A DNA stretch of 64,000 bases, taken from assembly GCA_963969395.1 (NCBI GenBank), contig OZ017797.1, forward strand, positions 22,754,001 to 22,818,000, read 5' to 3'. Positions 26,190 to 37,800 of the stretch are shown here, in pieces. This DNA comes from Pseudoscleropodium purum. Lineage: Eukaryota; Streptophyta; Bryopsida; Hypnales; Brachytheciaceae. Both the position numbers and the translations under genes were made by a program. The notes under the pieces are model-generated. The model worked only from the letters and a program-made list of their open reading frames with translations. It did not search any database and was not told the origin of the DNA. Position 1 is the stretch's first letter. Each line of letters starts with the position of its first letter.

Positions 26190-27050
26190 ATAAAGGACCA
26201 TTGTCCTTTTAGGGGACAAAATGGATTCCAAGAAGGTTCGTATGACCTCAATTTTTCATAAATTTTCTTGAAACTTTTTTATAAGATGAAAAAACTTTTT
26301 GGCTTAGTGGAAATATAATTTTTATTTCAATCAATGACTGGGAACAAAAGTTATGCTATCCTAAATATAATTTTCATATCGCTAGGCAAAAAAAAGATAT
26401 CTATAAAAAATGAAATGAAATGAATTTTTTTTCTAATAGATCAAATTTTTGTCTACATTTGAAGGTTTGATTCATTCTACTTGGAATTAGTAATGTAAAA
26501 GTTATGAACAATCTTGTTTTTCAAGCAATCTAAATATTTAAAAAATAATAATAAATAAGATTCATTGTTTAATGCAATTTTCATAATTTAAAAAAAATGG
26601 AAAAGTTAATTTTGCTTGCTAGAACAATTTCACCTTTGGGATTATTGTGTTTCAATCCCATCTTAGAGTTCTTAACAATTTAGTTTTTCTTTCAATCTTG
26701 AACTTTTTTCTACTTAACAATTTCTTAAAGAATGAAAATGAAGTGGATTTTTTTGGAATTGTTTTTTCTAAACTTTCAATTCAATTTTTCAATACAAATT
26801 TTTTTTATTTCAAAGTCCATCGTGCAAAAGAAATTCCACAAATGGTAGTGAAAGTTATTTGAAATTACAAGAAAATGTTAAAAAGAAAATTCCAACTTTG
26901 AATGCTAATATCTTTCAATTTGTACAATCACATTTCATGAAAATTTTACGACATGATCTCAAACAAATAAAGTATAGAATCCATGGTTAGTCTTTTAAAA
27001 AAGTATTTTTTATTTTCTTGAATGAATGCAATAAAAATGCCAATTTTGAG
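26190..27050. repeat. Dispersed repeat, copy interrupted by the large hAT-like element
   Basis: It aligns with about 44250-45115. Shared blocks include ACCATTG-TCCTTT near the left end and GCAATAAAAATG followed by TTTTGA at the right end. The right end is exactly where the large element inserted, so the 45-kb copy acts as a paralogous empty site. Confidence 0.7.
27043..27050. repeat. Left target-site duplication of the large hAT-like element
   Basis: ATTTTGAG, identical to 38774-38781 immediately beyond the right terminus. Confidence 0.9.
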
Positions 27051-27250
27051 CAGGGTTGACACTACGTCCGGACGCATCCGCTGTGTCCGCTGTGTCCGCA
27101 ACGTCTGCTGCCATTCGCGGTTCCGGTGGATGCAGCGTCCGCCGGGACCGCCCCGTCCGCCCCGTTTGTCCGCCCTGCCCGTCTGCCCCATCTACCCAGA
27201 CGGCCCTATTTCCCCCGACCGCCCTACCCAAACTGCCCCGCGGTCACTCC
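27051..27250. repeat. Left terminal region with GC-rich subterminal array
   Basis: After the CAGGGTTGAC terminus there are many GTCCGC/GTCCGG and CCGCCC units in an otherwise AT-rich neighbourhood. Dense short subterminal motifs are typical transposase-binding regions in hAT and CACTA elements. That role is inferred. Confidence 0.75.
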
Positions 27251-27649
27251 CTTAATCTTTAAACAATTAAATGTTAAATGAAGTGCAATGGTTCGCGATT
27301 TGTTATTAAAACAATGTCTCTTATAAGTTGAAAGATTATAAAGTTTGACTACGAGTCCATGATAGTCTTGAAAGTATGAAAAAATTCCAATTCATTTTCA
27401 AAAGGCAAACTAAAAAAATTTGTGACTTCAAATATATATATATACTATTTAAAAAATCAAGATCAACACAAATACAAACATAATCAATATGGGCAAAATG
27501 TATTCAATTTAATGTAGAATACCATACATTGTGCACATTTGGCTAATTGCACATATAATTTTTTTCATTCCAACTCTATATTTCTAAACTAATTTTTAAT
27601 GCCTATATAACCTATTCAAGTATTCAACTACTACTTCTGCACTACCAAT

Positions 27650-29157
27650 CTAATATAAATGGCGGAAATGTTCATTTGGCATCGGCCAACGATATGTATT
27701 AGAAAATCGCGTAATCACATGGGCCAAACTAGTATTTTCATCGTCATTCTTCGAAGAAATGCGCTTCAAATAAGCATAAAACACTTTTGTAAAGTTATGA
27801 AAGGCAAATTGTGTCGCACTAGGTGTTTTTCGTAGCACGTTGAAATACGCCTCTGACATGTTGTTTCCATTCATCCGCCAAGCAATTTTTCGAATGGCAT
27901 ACTCTTCCGACTTACGTGAATACATCGGAATGACTTCCACATCTGCACCTGCTTTATGCAAATATGCAATACGTGGATCCACCCACCATCTCCTCTGCAA
28001 AGTTTGTTTCATCTCATTTGCTGATGTGAATGTGTACAAAGACTTCATTGGCTGAGAAGCTAAGATGGTCATGCCCAAATCGCAAACTCCAATGACAATA
28101 TACACACGTGACTCATCCTCTGGAAAATGCAACAAGATGTTGTCCGGAGAAAGATCATTGTGCAAATGTCCAGCAAGATGCACTGTATACATTATATGCA
28201 TAAACGCCCATGTCAACTTCGTGCGCTTCTTCCGATATCGCCCTAAACGGTGAGCTTTTACAACCTTCTTTTTGGTTGGATTTGTATACATCAAACGGAT
28301 TTGAATGTTGTCTGGATAGTCCTTATCCATATTCAACATTTGTCGAAGAGTTCCACCATTCCACCATTCCACCAATACGCATAACCTTCACACGTTGTTC
28401 CATGCACTGCAGCAAATCGTATCACATCCGCGTGTGGAATTCCAACAGCCATTGATTTGTTTTGATGTTCTAACTTTGTAAGATCGGGTCGAGTTTGGTG
28501 GTGAATGGATTTCTTTGCCGCAAACTCCCAATAAGGAAGTATTCCTGGACATCCTTCAATACGAACCTTTCGAATCGTTGCATATCCACCTCTCATCGTT
28601 CTATCATCAACATCAATCACGCGTGCTGTATCTGGAAGTGCTATGAGGTGCTGTTTGGTCCTTTCCGCTTCAGCAACTCCATCATTGCTTTTCCACCAAC
28701 CAATTGAACCAACTCGATTGTGCTTTTTGGCGAATGGAGCACATCGCCCCCTAAACAAGTCCGCTTTCAGAATCACTTCTTCAAACTGGGCGTCATTGGG
28801 TCGATATTCCTTGCCATATTTAACCAAAATGACTTTGGAATTCCACAAAGCGTCATGAACCTTGTTCTCCAAACATTTGGTGAAGTACGTTTTATGCATT
28901 TCGTCATGCGACTTCGCCACATTCAATGCATCCAATAACATCTGTGTCATGTCTACCTTGAATTTAGACACGCACTCCTCTTGATATCTGATGTACTTAT
29001 TGTCTAAAGACAATGTTGTTTCCGATTCATAAAATTGAACGATGCGCTCAATCATGAATTTCTTGCATTCTTTCGAAGAACTTTGGCGAGCCACTTCCAA
29101 GTTCGATGGTCCCTCTCCATGTTTAAGCTTCGCAACCTTCTTCTTCCCCTTCGGCAT
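27650..29157 (-). pseudogene. Atypical protein-kinase-like gene, frameshifted by an 8-bp tandem duplication
   Basis: The start ATG is at 29157 (MPKGKKKVAKLK, basic). About 185 residues of unrecognised N-terminal region precede a kinase-like domain. It shows GGYATIRKV as a glycine-loop-like segment, AAKKS as the likely lysine strand, HNDLSPDNILLHF as a catalytic loop with Asn in place of the usual Arg, and CDLG in place of DFG. The frame breaks at 28353-28368, where CCACCATT (plus strand) is present twice in tandem. With one unit, the upstream frame would run straight into the downstream frame for about 499 residues. Sequences with HNDL...CD(W/L)G occur, as I recall, in large seed-free-plant kinase-like families; I could not verify this. 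The downstream half has no stops, which suggests a young lesion, polymorphism or assembly error. Confidence 0.8.
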
Positions 29158-29351
29158 CGTAACAAATGAAATTGATATAGATCAAATTTTTTAATTTGAA
29201 ATTGAATTCACACGCAAGTGTCCAAAAAATTGGCAACAAGGGGGCCCAATAAACCACTCTTGCCTTACCTTGGAAAGGAGCCAATGGAGGATGAATCACC
29301 AAGCTCTCCACTCCACCTTGCATTCACAAAGAGCAAAGCAAAAGTGATAAT

Positions 29352-29690
29352 GCGGACGGCCCCAAACCGTCCGCCCGATCGGACGGGCCAGGGGTGGCGG
29401 ACGCATCGGCCGTCCGTCTCCCCGAAACCCTACAGCCCCGTCCGCCCGATCCGACGGGCAGCGGCGGACGGCCCCAAACCGTCCGCTTGATCGGACGGGC
29501 CGCGGCTGGCGGACACATCAGCCGTTCGCCTCCCCGAAACCCTCGAGCCCCATCCGCCCGATCGGACGGCCACGGACGGACAAATCTGGCGTTCGCCCGA
29601 TCCGTCGGGTCGCGGCGGACGGCCCCAAACCGTCCGCCCGATCGGACGGGCACGGGCGGACAAATCAAGCGTCCGCCCGATCCGATTTAT
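29352..29690. repeat. GC-rich array upstream of the kinase-like gene
   Basis: The motif CGGACGG-N7-CCGTCCG, itself a small palindrome, recurs at 29353, 29465 and 29616. It is separated by GATCGGACGGGC-type blocks and ACCCT/CCCCGAAACCCT pieces. The array ends about 190 bp upstream of the kinase ATG at 29157 (measured from its gene-proximal edge). Probable promoter or transposase-binding module of the large element. Confidence 0.8.
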
Positions 29691-30280
29691 TTTTCATATT
29701 TGAAAATAGAATCTAAAGAAGAACCACTAATTGTCTAATTTGGGCATTTCTTCATACGAATAAGAAATCATTTTAGTTTTTAGCAATCGTTGAATGAAAA
29801 ATTTCAAAATTTCAAATATTCAAATAATTCAATCTTTCATAAATTAATTAGAAATACATTTATATCATTTACGAGTTTCTAAATGTAATAAACACACAAC
29901 AATAATTTCAAAATACACACCATGCTAGTACATATTTAACCTCGAATGCTAAATTCAAAAATAGACATAATATGGCTCTTACAAAATTACATTTCTTCTT
30001 CATATTTTTATTATTTATCAAAGTCGCTTATAGCCGTATACATCAACGCTATTATAAAATAATACAATGATGTCTTCAACAATATGCTTGCCTACATACA
30101 TACTTGGTGTACACTATTAGACAACACTTTTTGAAAAAGTGAACAAAATTGTTGTTCAAAATTGTTCTATTCATTTAAAATTTTGTACTACTTCTACCAA
30201 TCTAGTGTTCTATACTTGTCGTGAGAGTAAAAATGAGAAAATCGAGCAAACACATGCTCACTATATACTTGCATGTTTTT

Positions 30281-31543
30281 TTATTCGGAATCTGAATCGG
30301 ACTCAAATTGTTGACCGCTGCCTCTTCTTTGTACTCCAATGAACGGACCACCTCCGTAGTTTCCGTGATATCCACTCGGTGCACCTCCTTGTCCATAATT
30401 TGAACCTCCAAAAGTGGGAGGAGGAACCGGAGTAGTAGGTTCTGATCCTCTTTCATTTGAAGCCCCGTAATAAGAGGCCCCATGATGCCCGTATGAATCA
30501 CTTCTAGTTGATCCCGGATAGTATTGGGCGCTTCCGTGAAGAGAGCAACTATACTGCGGGGTTACATGGCTTCCTCCACTACCTTCGAAGCCCACTTGAG
30601 TGGGCGTCGTATAATATGAACCAGACTCAGTAGACCTACCATAGTGCGTGTTGCCATAGCTACATGTCCCACCTAGAGAGCCAATTTCAGAGGGAGTGTC
30701 ATAACGAGAACCAACTGCACTTGAACCACCATAATGCGTAGATCCATAGCTCCCTCTTCCACCTTCATATCTATTTTGAGGATCGTAACTAGAGTATGAA
30801 CCACCTCTTCCATGTTCAGATTCTCGCGTTCCATATTCATGTCCGTAGGACCCACCATGCCTATCTTGCCGTCCACGATCTTGAAGGCTTCTGCGTGTTG
30901 CCTCTTGCATTTGTTGCTCGAATTTAATTCGTTCTCGTTCTTCTACCCGCTCGTGTCTAACTCCAAATGTGACAGGCGCTTGCATATCATCGTCATCATC
31001 GTCATCTGTCCACGCATCTTCAGCATCTCGTAGAACAACTGAAGGTTGTTGTAGATAACCTCGATTAGACCACTCTGGCATGCAATCGCTTGCGCCCCTC
31101 CACTGTGTATCTATAACGGCATCCGTGCGCGTATAGTTCTCTACATTGCGACCTGTAGCGGTACGCCAGTCCACGTTCTTGTGGAGTACAATCTCTGCTC
31201 AAACCATTGCTATAACATTATAATTCATTATATTTGGTTTGGCGCTTTTAATGCCAAGAACTCGATGCACTTGTGTGTATCATTGTTTGAAGTGCTCACT
31301 TTGGCACGTAGACATTTGTCCTTTCCAACGTGGCGCTTGGTGCTCTACACGTTCACGTGGCCAAAGTTTTTGAATGTGAGTCATTTTTACATACTTCTTG
31401 CACATTGAGCTATCCCACACTCTTGTTGGTTCTTCTTCCCATCCCAGCTCACCCACGCACAATGGATCGGCCCAAGCATCCCAATCAAACAATTGGGGTC
31501 TTCCCTTTCGACTATTTTTTTTGGGTGTTTTATCTTTCGGCAT
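30281..31543 (-). pseudogene. Gene with shared N-terminal module and Ser/Tyr/Gly-rich tail, two in-frame TGA codons
   Basis: The start ATG is at 31543 (MPKDKTPKK, resembling the MPKGKKK start of the kinase gene). Residues about 34-127 match residues 46-140 of the plus-strand RING gene at 34892: GWEEE / GWEDED, YVKM-HI-KLWP-E, RVL, NY-V-MV-AE and a terminal (V/I)(D/N)W. In-frame TGA codons are at 31282-31280 and 31201-31199, both inside the module. After the module comes a DDDDDDD acidic run, a charged stretch (HERVEERERIKFEQQMQ), then about 190 residues dominated by Gly, Ser and Tyr (GGSYG, GSTHYG, GSYY), ending SDSDSE. The tail is a low-complexity, prion-like segment. Function is unknown. 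It could be the C-terminal part of a lost transposase gene, but I see no catalytic motif. Confidence 0.7.
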
Positions 31544-31747
31544 GATGAAGCTGAAGCAAAGAGAATGAAACAATTAGAAAGCTTAAGAACCAAAATTTTG
31601 ATTTAATTAATTAATTAAAATTTTACAAGCGTGAACTTTGTGAAAATTTGTAACAATGCCACAACAATCATTCATTCAAAGCGGAAGGGGCGCGCAAAGC
31701 TTCCAATGCACTGGTCCGCCCACTCCAAAAGAGAACGATTGTTCGGA

Positions 31748-32026
31748 ATGAGCCGTCCGCCTCCCCATATATATATGCGGACGCCCCGAGGCGGACGTCC
31801 AGATCATGTGGACCACATCAGTCCGCGTGTCAATCGGACGGCTGTACCGAGGGGGGCGGGTATTGGGGCGGACGGGGCGGTCGGGGCGGACAGGGCGGAC
31901 TCCGGATCGGGCGAACAGGGCGGACGGATATCGCGGCGGACGGGGTGGACAGGGCGGACGGGTATCGGGGCGGACGGGGCGGAGAAGCCCGACGCCGGAT
32001 CGGGCGGACAGGGCAGACGGCTCATC
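31748..32026. repeat. GC-rich array upstream of the Ser/Tyr/Gly-rich gene
   Basis: CGGACGGGGCGGACGG-type repeats are bounded by an inverted repeat: ATGAGCCGTCCGCC at 31749 and GGCAGACGGCTCAT at the right edge. It begins about 205 bp upstream of the ATG at 31543. It is composition-driven, and the reading frames in it are Arg/Gly/Pro artefacts. Confidence 0.8.
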
Positions 32027-32029
32027 TTA

Positions 32030-32493
32030 AACCCTAAACCTAATGAAGGAAATTGTTCTTTTTTCAAAATCTCACGGTAAAGATGTTTAACCCGTAAAGT
32101 TCTTTTCACTAAAAACACTTCAGAACTGCCAATAGTAGTGCAAATATCAAGTCTTAGAAGAAAAATACTTTGGGGCATATGTAATCGTAGAATCTTGTAG
32201 TAAATTAGTTGGAAAAAATGTGGAAAAAGTTTTAGACAAATCCACCATTTGGATTGTAAGATATTAGATATTGAATGTTTCATTGAAGGGGCTACTCAAT
32301 TATGTCTATTAATGAACAATTGGTAGGCTAACAAACCTAACTTAGCATGTATTTTAATATTTGTTGCAATTGTTTTAGGAATATTATAACATAACACTAT
32401 TATAATATTCTTATAAATGATATAATACTAAATCATTTAAAATCAACAACATTCGAACACAATCTATCAATCTTGTCTTTCATACTCCTTTAA

Positions 32494-32536
<43 letters not shown>

Positions 32537-34430
32537 AAATATAGTAGATAAATCAACATGAACAAATCAATGATTATATATTTCATAGATCTATTCTTCA
32601 TCAATCAAGTAAGAATGCATGTGCAAATATAGACAAAAATGGTTTCTCCATTTGTTCCCAAAAAATAAATAAACAAATAGAAAAAGATATGAAGTGAATG
32701 TTATTTGGAGAATTGAAAAGAAAGAAATTGAAGTACTCAATTGCATTTTATTAAATTGGAAAATTGCATGTGAATGACATGAATTAATCTTCATAGATGC
32801 TAAACTTATACGAGTTGCATTTCAACATTTATGATTTATGCAATTGATTGAATTGAAAGCTCTTGTAATTACATTTTCAAATTTTCGATTCAATCATTCA
32901 AATTTGCAAGAGTGATTTATGATAGATTTATAACTTTAAATGTGAAAGCATTCAATGCCTTTATGCGTTTGTTCATCAATATATTAATTTTAGATAAATA
33001 ATATATATTTTTTATAACATATGCATAAACCATTACATTAAAAAAACAAAAAAACTAAGAGCCAAGCCAAATAGGCTGGTCAAATGAAGAGAACAAAATA
33101 ATAAGAGCCCTACAAGACAAAAAACAAAGGAAAATCAAGAAAATATCAAAAGGATTCAAAGGAAGAAACAAGATGCATTCTTGCAAGACCGTAGAATACA
33201 TAATGATTTCAAAATCCAAACACAAATATATTTTCTATTTCAATGAGAGCCAAAAATGAACTACCCTGCTCTCAAAGATTGTATAATGTACACGTTATAC
33301 AAAATGAACATATAACAGAAAGAATAGAAGACATCGTTTATCATGATTGAAAACTGAAATGATTTTTTTTTTCTATGTAGAAAATTTTATGAAATGTAAC
33401 AATGTATTTAATTATCATAGTAATTGGTAGAAATCTTTGTGCAATACATAGAAACATTTCATTCATGTGGAATTTTTTCATTTATTTAGGATTAAAATGG
33501 AAGTATTATACTCTACAAAGTACAAACCAAAAACAATACCATATACCTAAATTCAAAAGTTTGCAATTGTTTCGTGAATTCATTTTGAAAACTCAAACAA
33601 AGAAATATTTTATAATCAATATCTTGTTCATTTGAATCATTTCAAAAATCGAATTCCGAATTCAATTCCTATTTATAATAGAAATTTTATTTTGTCAATT
33701 TTTTAGATCTTTAAACAATGAACCCTCTTTTTTAAAATTAATATTTAAAAACATCTGAAATAAGAATATTGGAATTACCCTTCAAAATAAATATAGCAGA
33801 TGTATAATGTATTCTATTCCACCAACTCAAGTAACGAATTTTTCTATGTTTTTAAGGAAAAATATAGCCATACATGATTTGAAAGTTAAAACATTGATTA
33901 TTTTTCTTTGTTTTCAAATCTAATCAAAATTTCGTTAAAAAATATGAAAGACTCGATGTTCATTTGAAGATCGTGATGCACTTTTAATGAGAAATCACAA
34001 CCTTTCATTAAATATCATGAGGTTGAAATCCATTTAACTATTATTCTAATTATGTATTGGGGCCTTTTTTTTAAATTTCATTTGTTTACAATGAAAATGG
34101 AATTGATTATTTTTGCAAAACATTTGATTTCCTAATGAACTTTAAAAAAATCCCCACCATCTTCAGATCTTCTCAAAACCTATTTAGAGATATAATATCA
34201 GTAAATAATTCAAACATATTCAACTTAACCACATCCCCCTCATTCGTAAAACAATTTAGGGGAGAAAAGAAAAGGTTTAGGATAATTAGGGTATAAGGTT
34301 TAGGGTTTACATTTAAAAAAAAAAAAAAATGACAAACCAATGACATTGATCCTCATTTAGTAGTGATTATTAGACTGTTTTATTTTTGAAATGTTACCGC
34401 TCTTTTTGAATAATAATGGCCTCATAGGAT
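32030..34430. other. AT-rich interior of the large element, no supported gene
   Basis: No coding frame is recognisable. A segment at about 32080-32290 resembles the host dispersed repeat at 20600-20800 and 47010-47190, so host-type repeat DNA lies inside the element. A TA microsatellite is at about 32497-32532. If a transposase was once present, this 2.4-kb stretch is where it might have decayed, but I see no trace. Confidence 0.5.
32497..32532. repeat. TA dinucleotide microsatellite
   Basis: About 18 uninterrupted TA units. Confidence 0.9.
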
Positions 34431-34437
34431 GCAGCAA

Positions 34438-34690
34438 TGGACAGCTGGGCGGACGCTGTCGGCGGTCAGTGTTTAAGTGGGGCGGTTGGCGTGTCCAAAG
34501 CGCGGACGGCGTCGAAAGGCGGACAGTACGGACGCACCGGTCGGACGGGGCGGTTGGAAGGGGTGACGGGCGGACGGCGCGTCCGCTGCCGAAGCGGACA
34601 TCGTCGATTCGCGCGGCGGACGCGAGGTTCGGGGCCACTTCGCATGGTCTGAGGCAGGTCCGACGGCGGATGGCTATAAGGGTGGAGTGA
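34438..34690. repeat. GC-rich array upstream of the RING gene
   Basis: Clusters of GGGCGGACG, GTCGGCGG and GGACGGGGCGG. It ends about 200-215 bp before the ATG at 34892. It is the third internal array and has the same gene-upstream placement as the other two. Confidence 0.75.
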
Positions 34691-34891
34691 CTTTCATTTC
34701 TTATCACTTCAATTCTCCTTCGGTGCCAAGTTAGATGTGCTACTATTGTTTTATGCGCTAATTGCTCCTACGGGGTGGAGAGTTGGGGTCCTCTATCTTA
34801 TGTTACTGTGTTGCGGTTGATGCCATCACTTTTGACTATCACGTGAGATTTTTTTATTCACTTCAATTGGTTATTGAATCAATTAACAATC

Positions 34892-37800
34892 ATGAACGGC
34901 GAAGGTGATCGAAATATGAATGGGGTGACTCCGGGAAGCGAAGCCAAGAAAAAGAGCAAAGTGAAGGGGGCTATGCATGATCTTCAGCTTGACATTTTAA
35001 ATGACCCTACAATTAAAGCAGAGAGCGGTTGGGAAGATGAAGATGCGGAGTATTTGACATCAAAAATGTGAAGGACCTATGTTAAAATGTACCACATTGA
35101 CAAGTTGTGGCCTCAGGAGTCGCACAGGAATCATACACGGGATTTTTGTTGTAAACCATGGACTTGCAACAACAAACATTTTGTCCATCGATCTGAGGAG
35201 GTGTGGCGTGTTTTATTCGGAAACAAGCGCAGAAATAAAGGCTATATTAATTATAGCGTGGCGTGTATGGTTTATGCGGAACTTATATTAGAGCGCAAGA
35301 TCAATTGGAGCACGTTTCCGACGACAACAGCTTGCCCACTTCTACTTGAAGCCAATCAGAAGGACATTCCCGACTTGTACAATTCAGAGGGAGAAACAGA
35401 AAAAGTATTAAAAAATACTATTGAAGTGAAAACGGATGGTGTGGAGAAAGCCTCAAATGTTGAAGAATTACGGTCTGTACAATCTCCAACAAAAGCAATC
35501 AATGAAAGTTCTTCGAAAAATGTGGGGAAAGATGTGGAGAAAGATGTAAAGGCACAGGAGGGTGAAGTCTTTTCCACAGCTCCAACGCGTTTGACCTTTA
35601 CACCAAATGTTGCGGCACAAACGCAAACGGAATTTGTAAACAAAGGCAAGGTTTGCACGGAATGCGAGGAAACTTCAAAAAGTAAAGTAGACGAAGTCTT
35701 GGCGGAGAAAGTGGCAAAGGCTAATGCTACAATTGATAGTCTGATAGCCAACAATTGTTTTGATAGTTTGGTCTACAAATCTCCGCCTGTGCATCAAGGC
35801 ATTGAATCTAGTCTAGCGTTAAGTTTAGAAGACAAAATACATACGCCTCGTGGACAAGGCGTGACAATTGATAATATATCCTCATTATGGAGTTCCGAGC
35901 GTAAAAGGCGGGCGGAGGAGTTTCCGTTTACAGCATCATTGCCAAGTCCTCTACATCGAACCTTGCAAGACATGTCCAATCCAAAACAATTGGAAAATCT
36001 TTTGAAGCTCTCGGTTCAGTTTGCTAACCTTCATGAAGAAATAGGCGTATCGTCGAACCCCGATGATGGTGTTACTACTATTCCAATGAGTCCACTTGCA
36101 GATCCAAAGAATGTTGGACATATATTTGATACAACTTTCAAGATGACGATGTCAGCTGAATTTTTAGCGCAAGTTGCTCCGACTTTTATGAATTTGGCCA
36201 AGGAGTTTTCTTTAATAGCACCAGAGATGTTGAAAGGTGCTATAGCATTTCAGAATCTCACGAAGACTTTCGGACCACTTTTCGAAGAAAGAGATGTTCA
36301 CATACTACAATTGGTGGAATATGAGAAGAAAATTGCTGACCTTGAAGGAGTGGAAGCAAGGTGCAAAGTGTTGGAGTTGAAATTAAAGACTTCAGAGAGT
36401 GAGGTTGAACATTTAAATCAACAATCATCGAGGCAAATAGAGGAGTTGATGAAGATGCATAAACGAATTGCAGAATTGCAAGGGACCTCCAAAAATCCAA
36501 GTGAGATTGCAATCTCACCAGTGATTGTACTCGGAGATAGTCAAGAGACTTAAGAGAGTAAAGATAAGCTCTCTCTTCCTTTTGATAAGGCCGAAGCAAG
36601 CGACAACCCTGCCATTGTGAATGTACAAGAAAGTCACGATATAAGTATGTTAAAAGCGACACAACAACCATCAATGGAAAAGCTTTCATCCGTTTACGTG
36701 AATGCGGAGACGCAAACGGAGAGTTGTGACTTTGAAGAGTTGAAGCATAAATGGGAGGAGGCAATTGAAGCAAAAAGAATCGTTGAATCCAAGTTGAATC
36801 GATTGCAATTGTCCTTGGATTTGAAGAAGTTTATGCCATCTAGCGGCTTGGAGTCTCGATGGTTAGCATGGGTACAAAGACTCCAAGACAGACCCTCTGT
36901 AGTATCTCGAGCAATGACAGGTCTTCAAACATTGGCAATGGAGTCGAATGAAAATTGCGATGCCATTCAAACCTCTTTGAGTTGGTTCAAGACTATGTTT
37001 GACCAACATCTTTCAAAGGGATATACGGAGATCACATGTTGGGGAGACATGGATGCCATGTTTGAGCGGTTAAACCACACAAAGAAGGACCAAACTCCAC
37101 CCATCAATTGGGCCTTGGAAGTAGAGGAAGGATGGGTCCCTTACAACACACTTTCAGCACACATCAATGTAAAAGACAAGCGAGTGGTGCATGCTTGTGA
37201 TCTAGCCTCTCCAATCTTGGATGGTTGTTGTAGCCTTTGCCAAGGCCTCTTCGGACCGGAAGGTGCGGTAACCATGGGCCAATGTCGCCACACTTTCCAT
37301 GTCACTTGCATTGTAAAAGCATCACTCATTCATTCGGTGTGTGCTGAGTGTCGTAGTCCATTGAGTGCTAGGTTCTACGAAATGTTTGGTATCTTGGAAG
37401 CTATGCCTCCAGGTCACGAGTACAATCGTTGGAATCTTCCTCTTGATCAAGCGCCGTACAAATTTCAAAATTATCAACATTGGGGGAAGCCAATCCGGTG
37501 GAATGCAAATGAACAGAGGCATGATTTGTACGAGGAATCTCAGCAACCATTGGATTTGAATGTGTGGATGACTCACAATAGAGAGGTGGAATTGCGGGCT
37601 CGAGGAATCGTAGATGACGCGGCCCGCGAAATGTTTTGTCGCAACATGGGGGGACATTGGAGCTTGCAACACGAAAAGTTCTTTCGTTTTCCAGATAAAA
37701 AAGTGGAGAGAGGACCAGAAGACAGATGGGTGGAGGTGAACCATGGAAAAGAATTCGATGAGCAGTATAAGGTATATGACCACACCCTCGTAGGTAGGGC

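Larger units (their letters stand above)
16705..27042. other. AT-rich region of decayed dispersed repeats, no supported gene
   Basis: I find no reading frame with family motifs on either strand over about 10 kb. Identifiable structure: a hairpin element (20028-20197), a repeat also present near 47 kb (20600-21540), a long inverted repeat (about 20950-22095), and a segment at about 26190-27050 similar to 44250-45115. The rest looks like old, unrecognisable transposon debris. Confidence 0.55.

Noticed and set aside
29324..29738. Overlapping Arg/Pro/Gly-rich reading frames on both strands in the GC-rich array
   Set aside because: They are open in several frames at once because the repeat lacks stop codons. 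No family motif or consistent start is seen.
31631..32283. Reading frames of 149 and 159 codons over the GC-rich array
   Set aside because: Repetitive composition artefacts of the CGGACGG array with no domain content.
34874..35071. TTG start and a stand-alone 65-residue gene
   Set aside because: It is the N-terminal part of the longer RING gene up to the first in-frame TGA. ATG 34892 is the better start.
31199..35071. Reading TGA as an amino acid (recoding or alternative code) in the cargo genes
   Set aside because: TGA ends the DnaJ frame at 6235 and the CHR and mL43 genes normally, and plants use the standard nuclear code. Mutational decay is the simpler reading.
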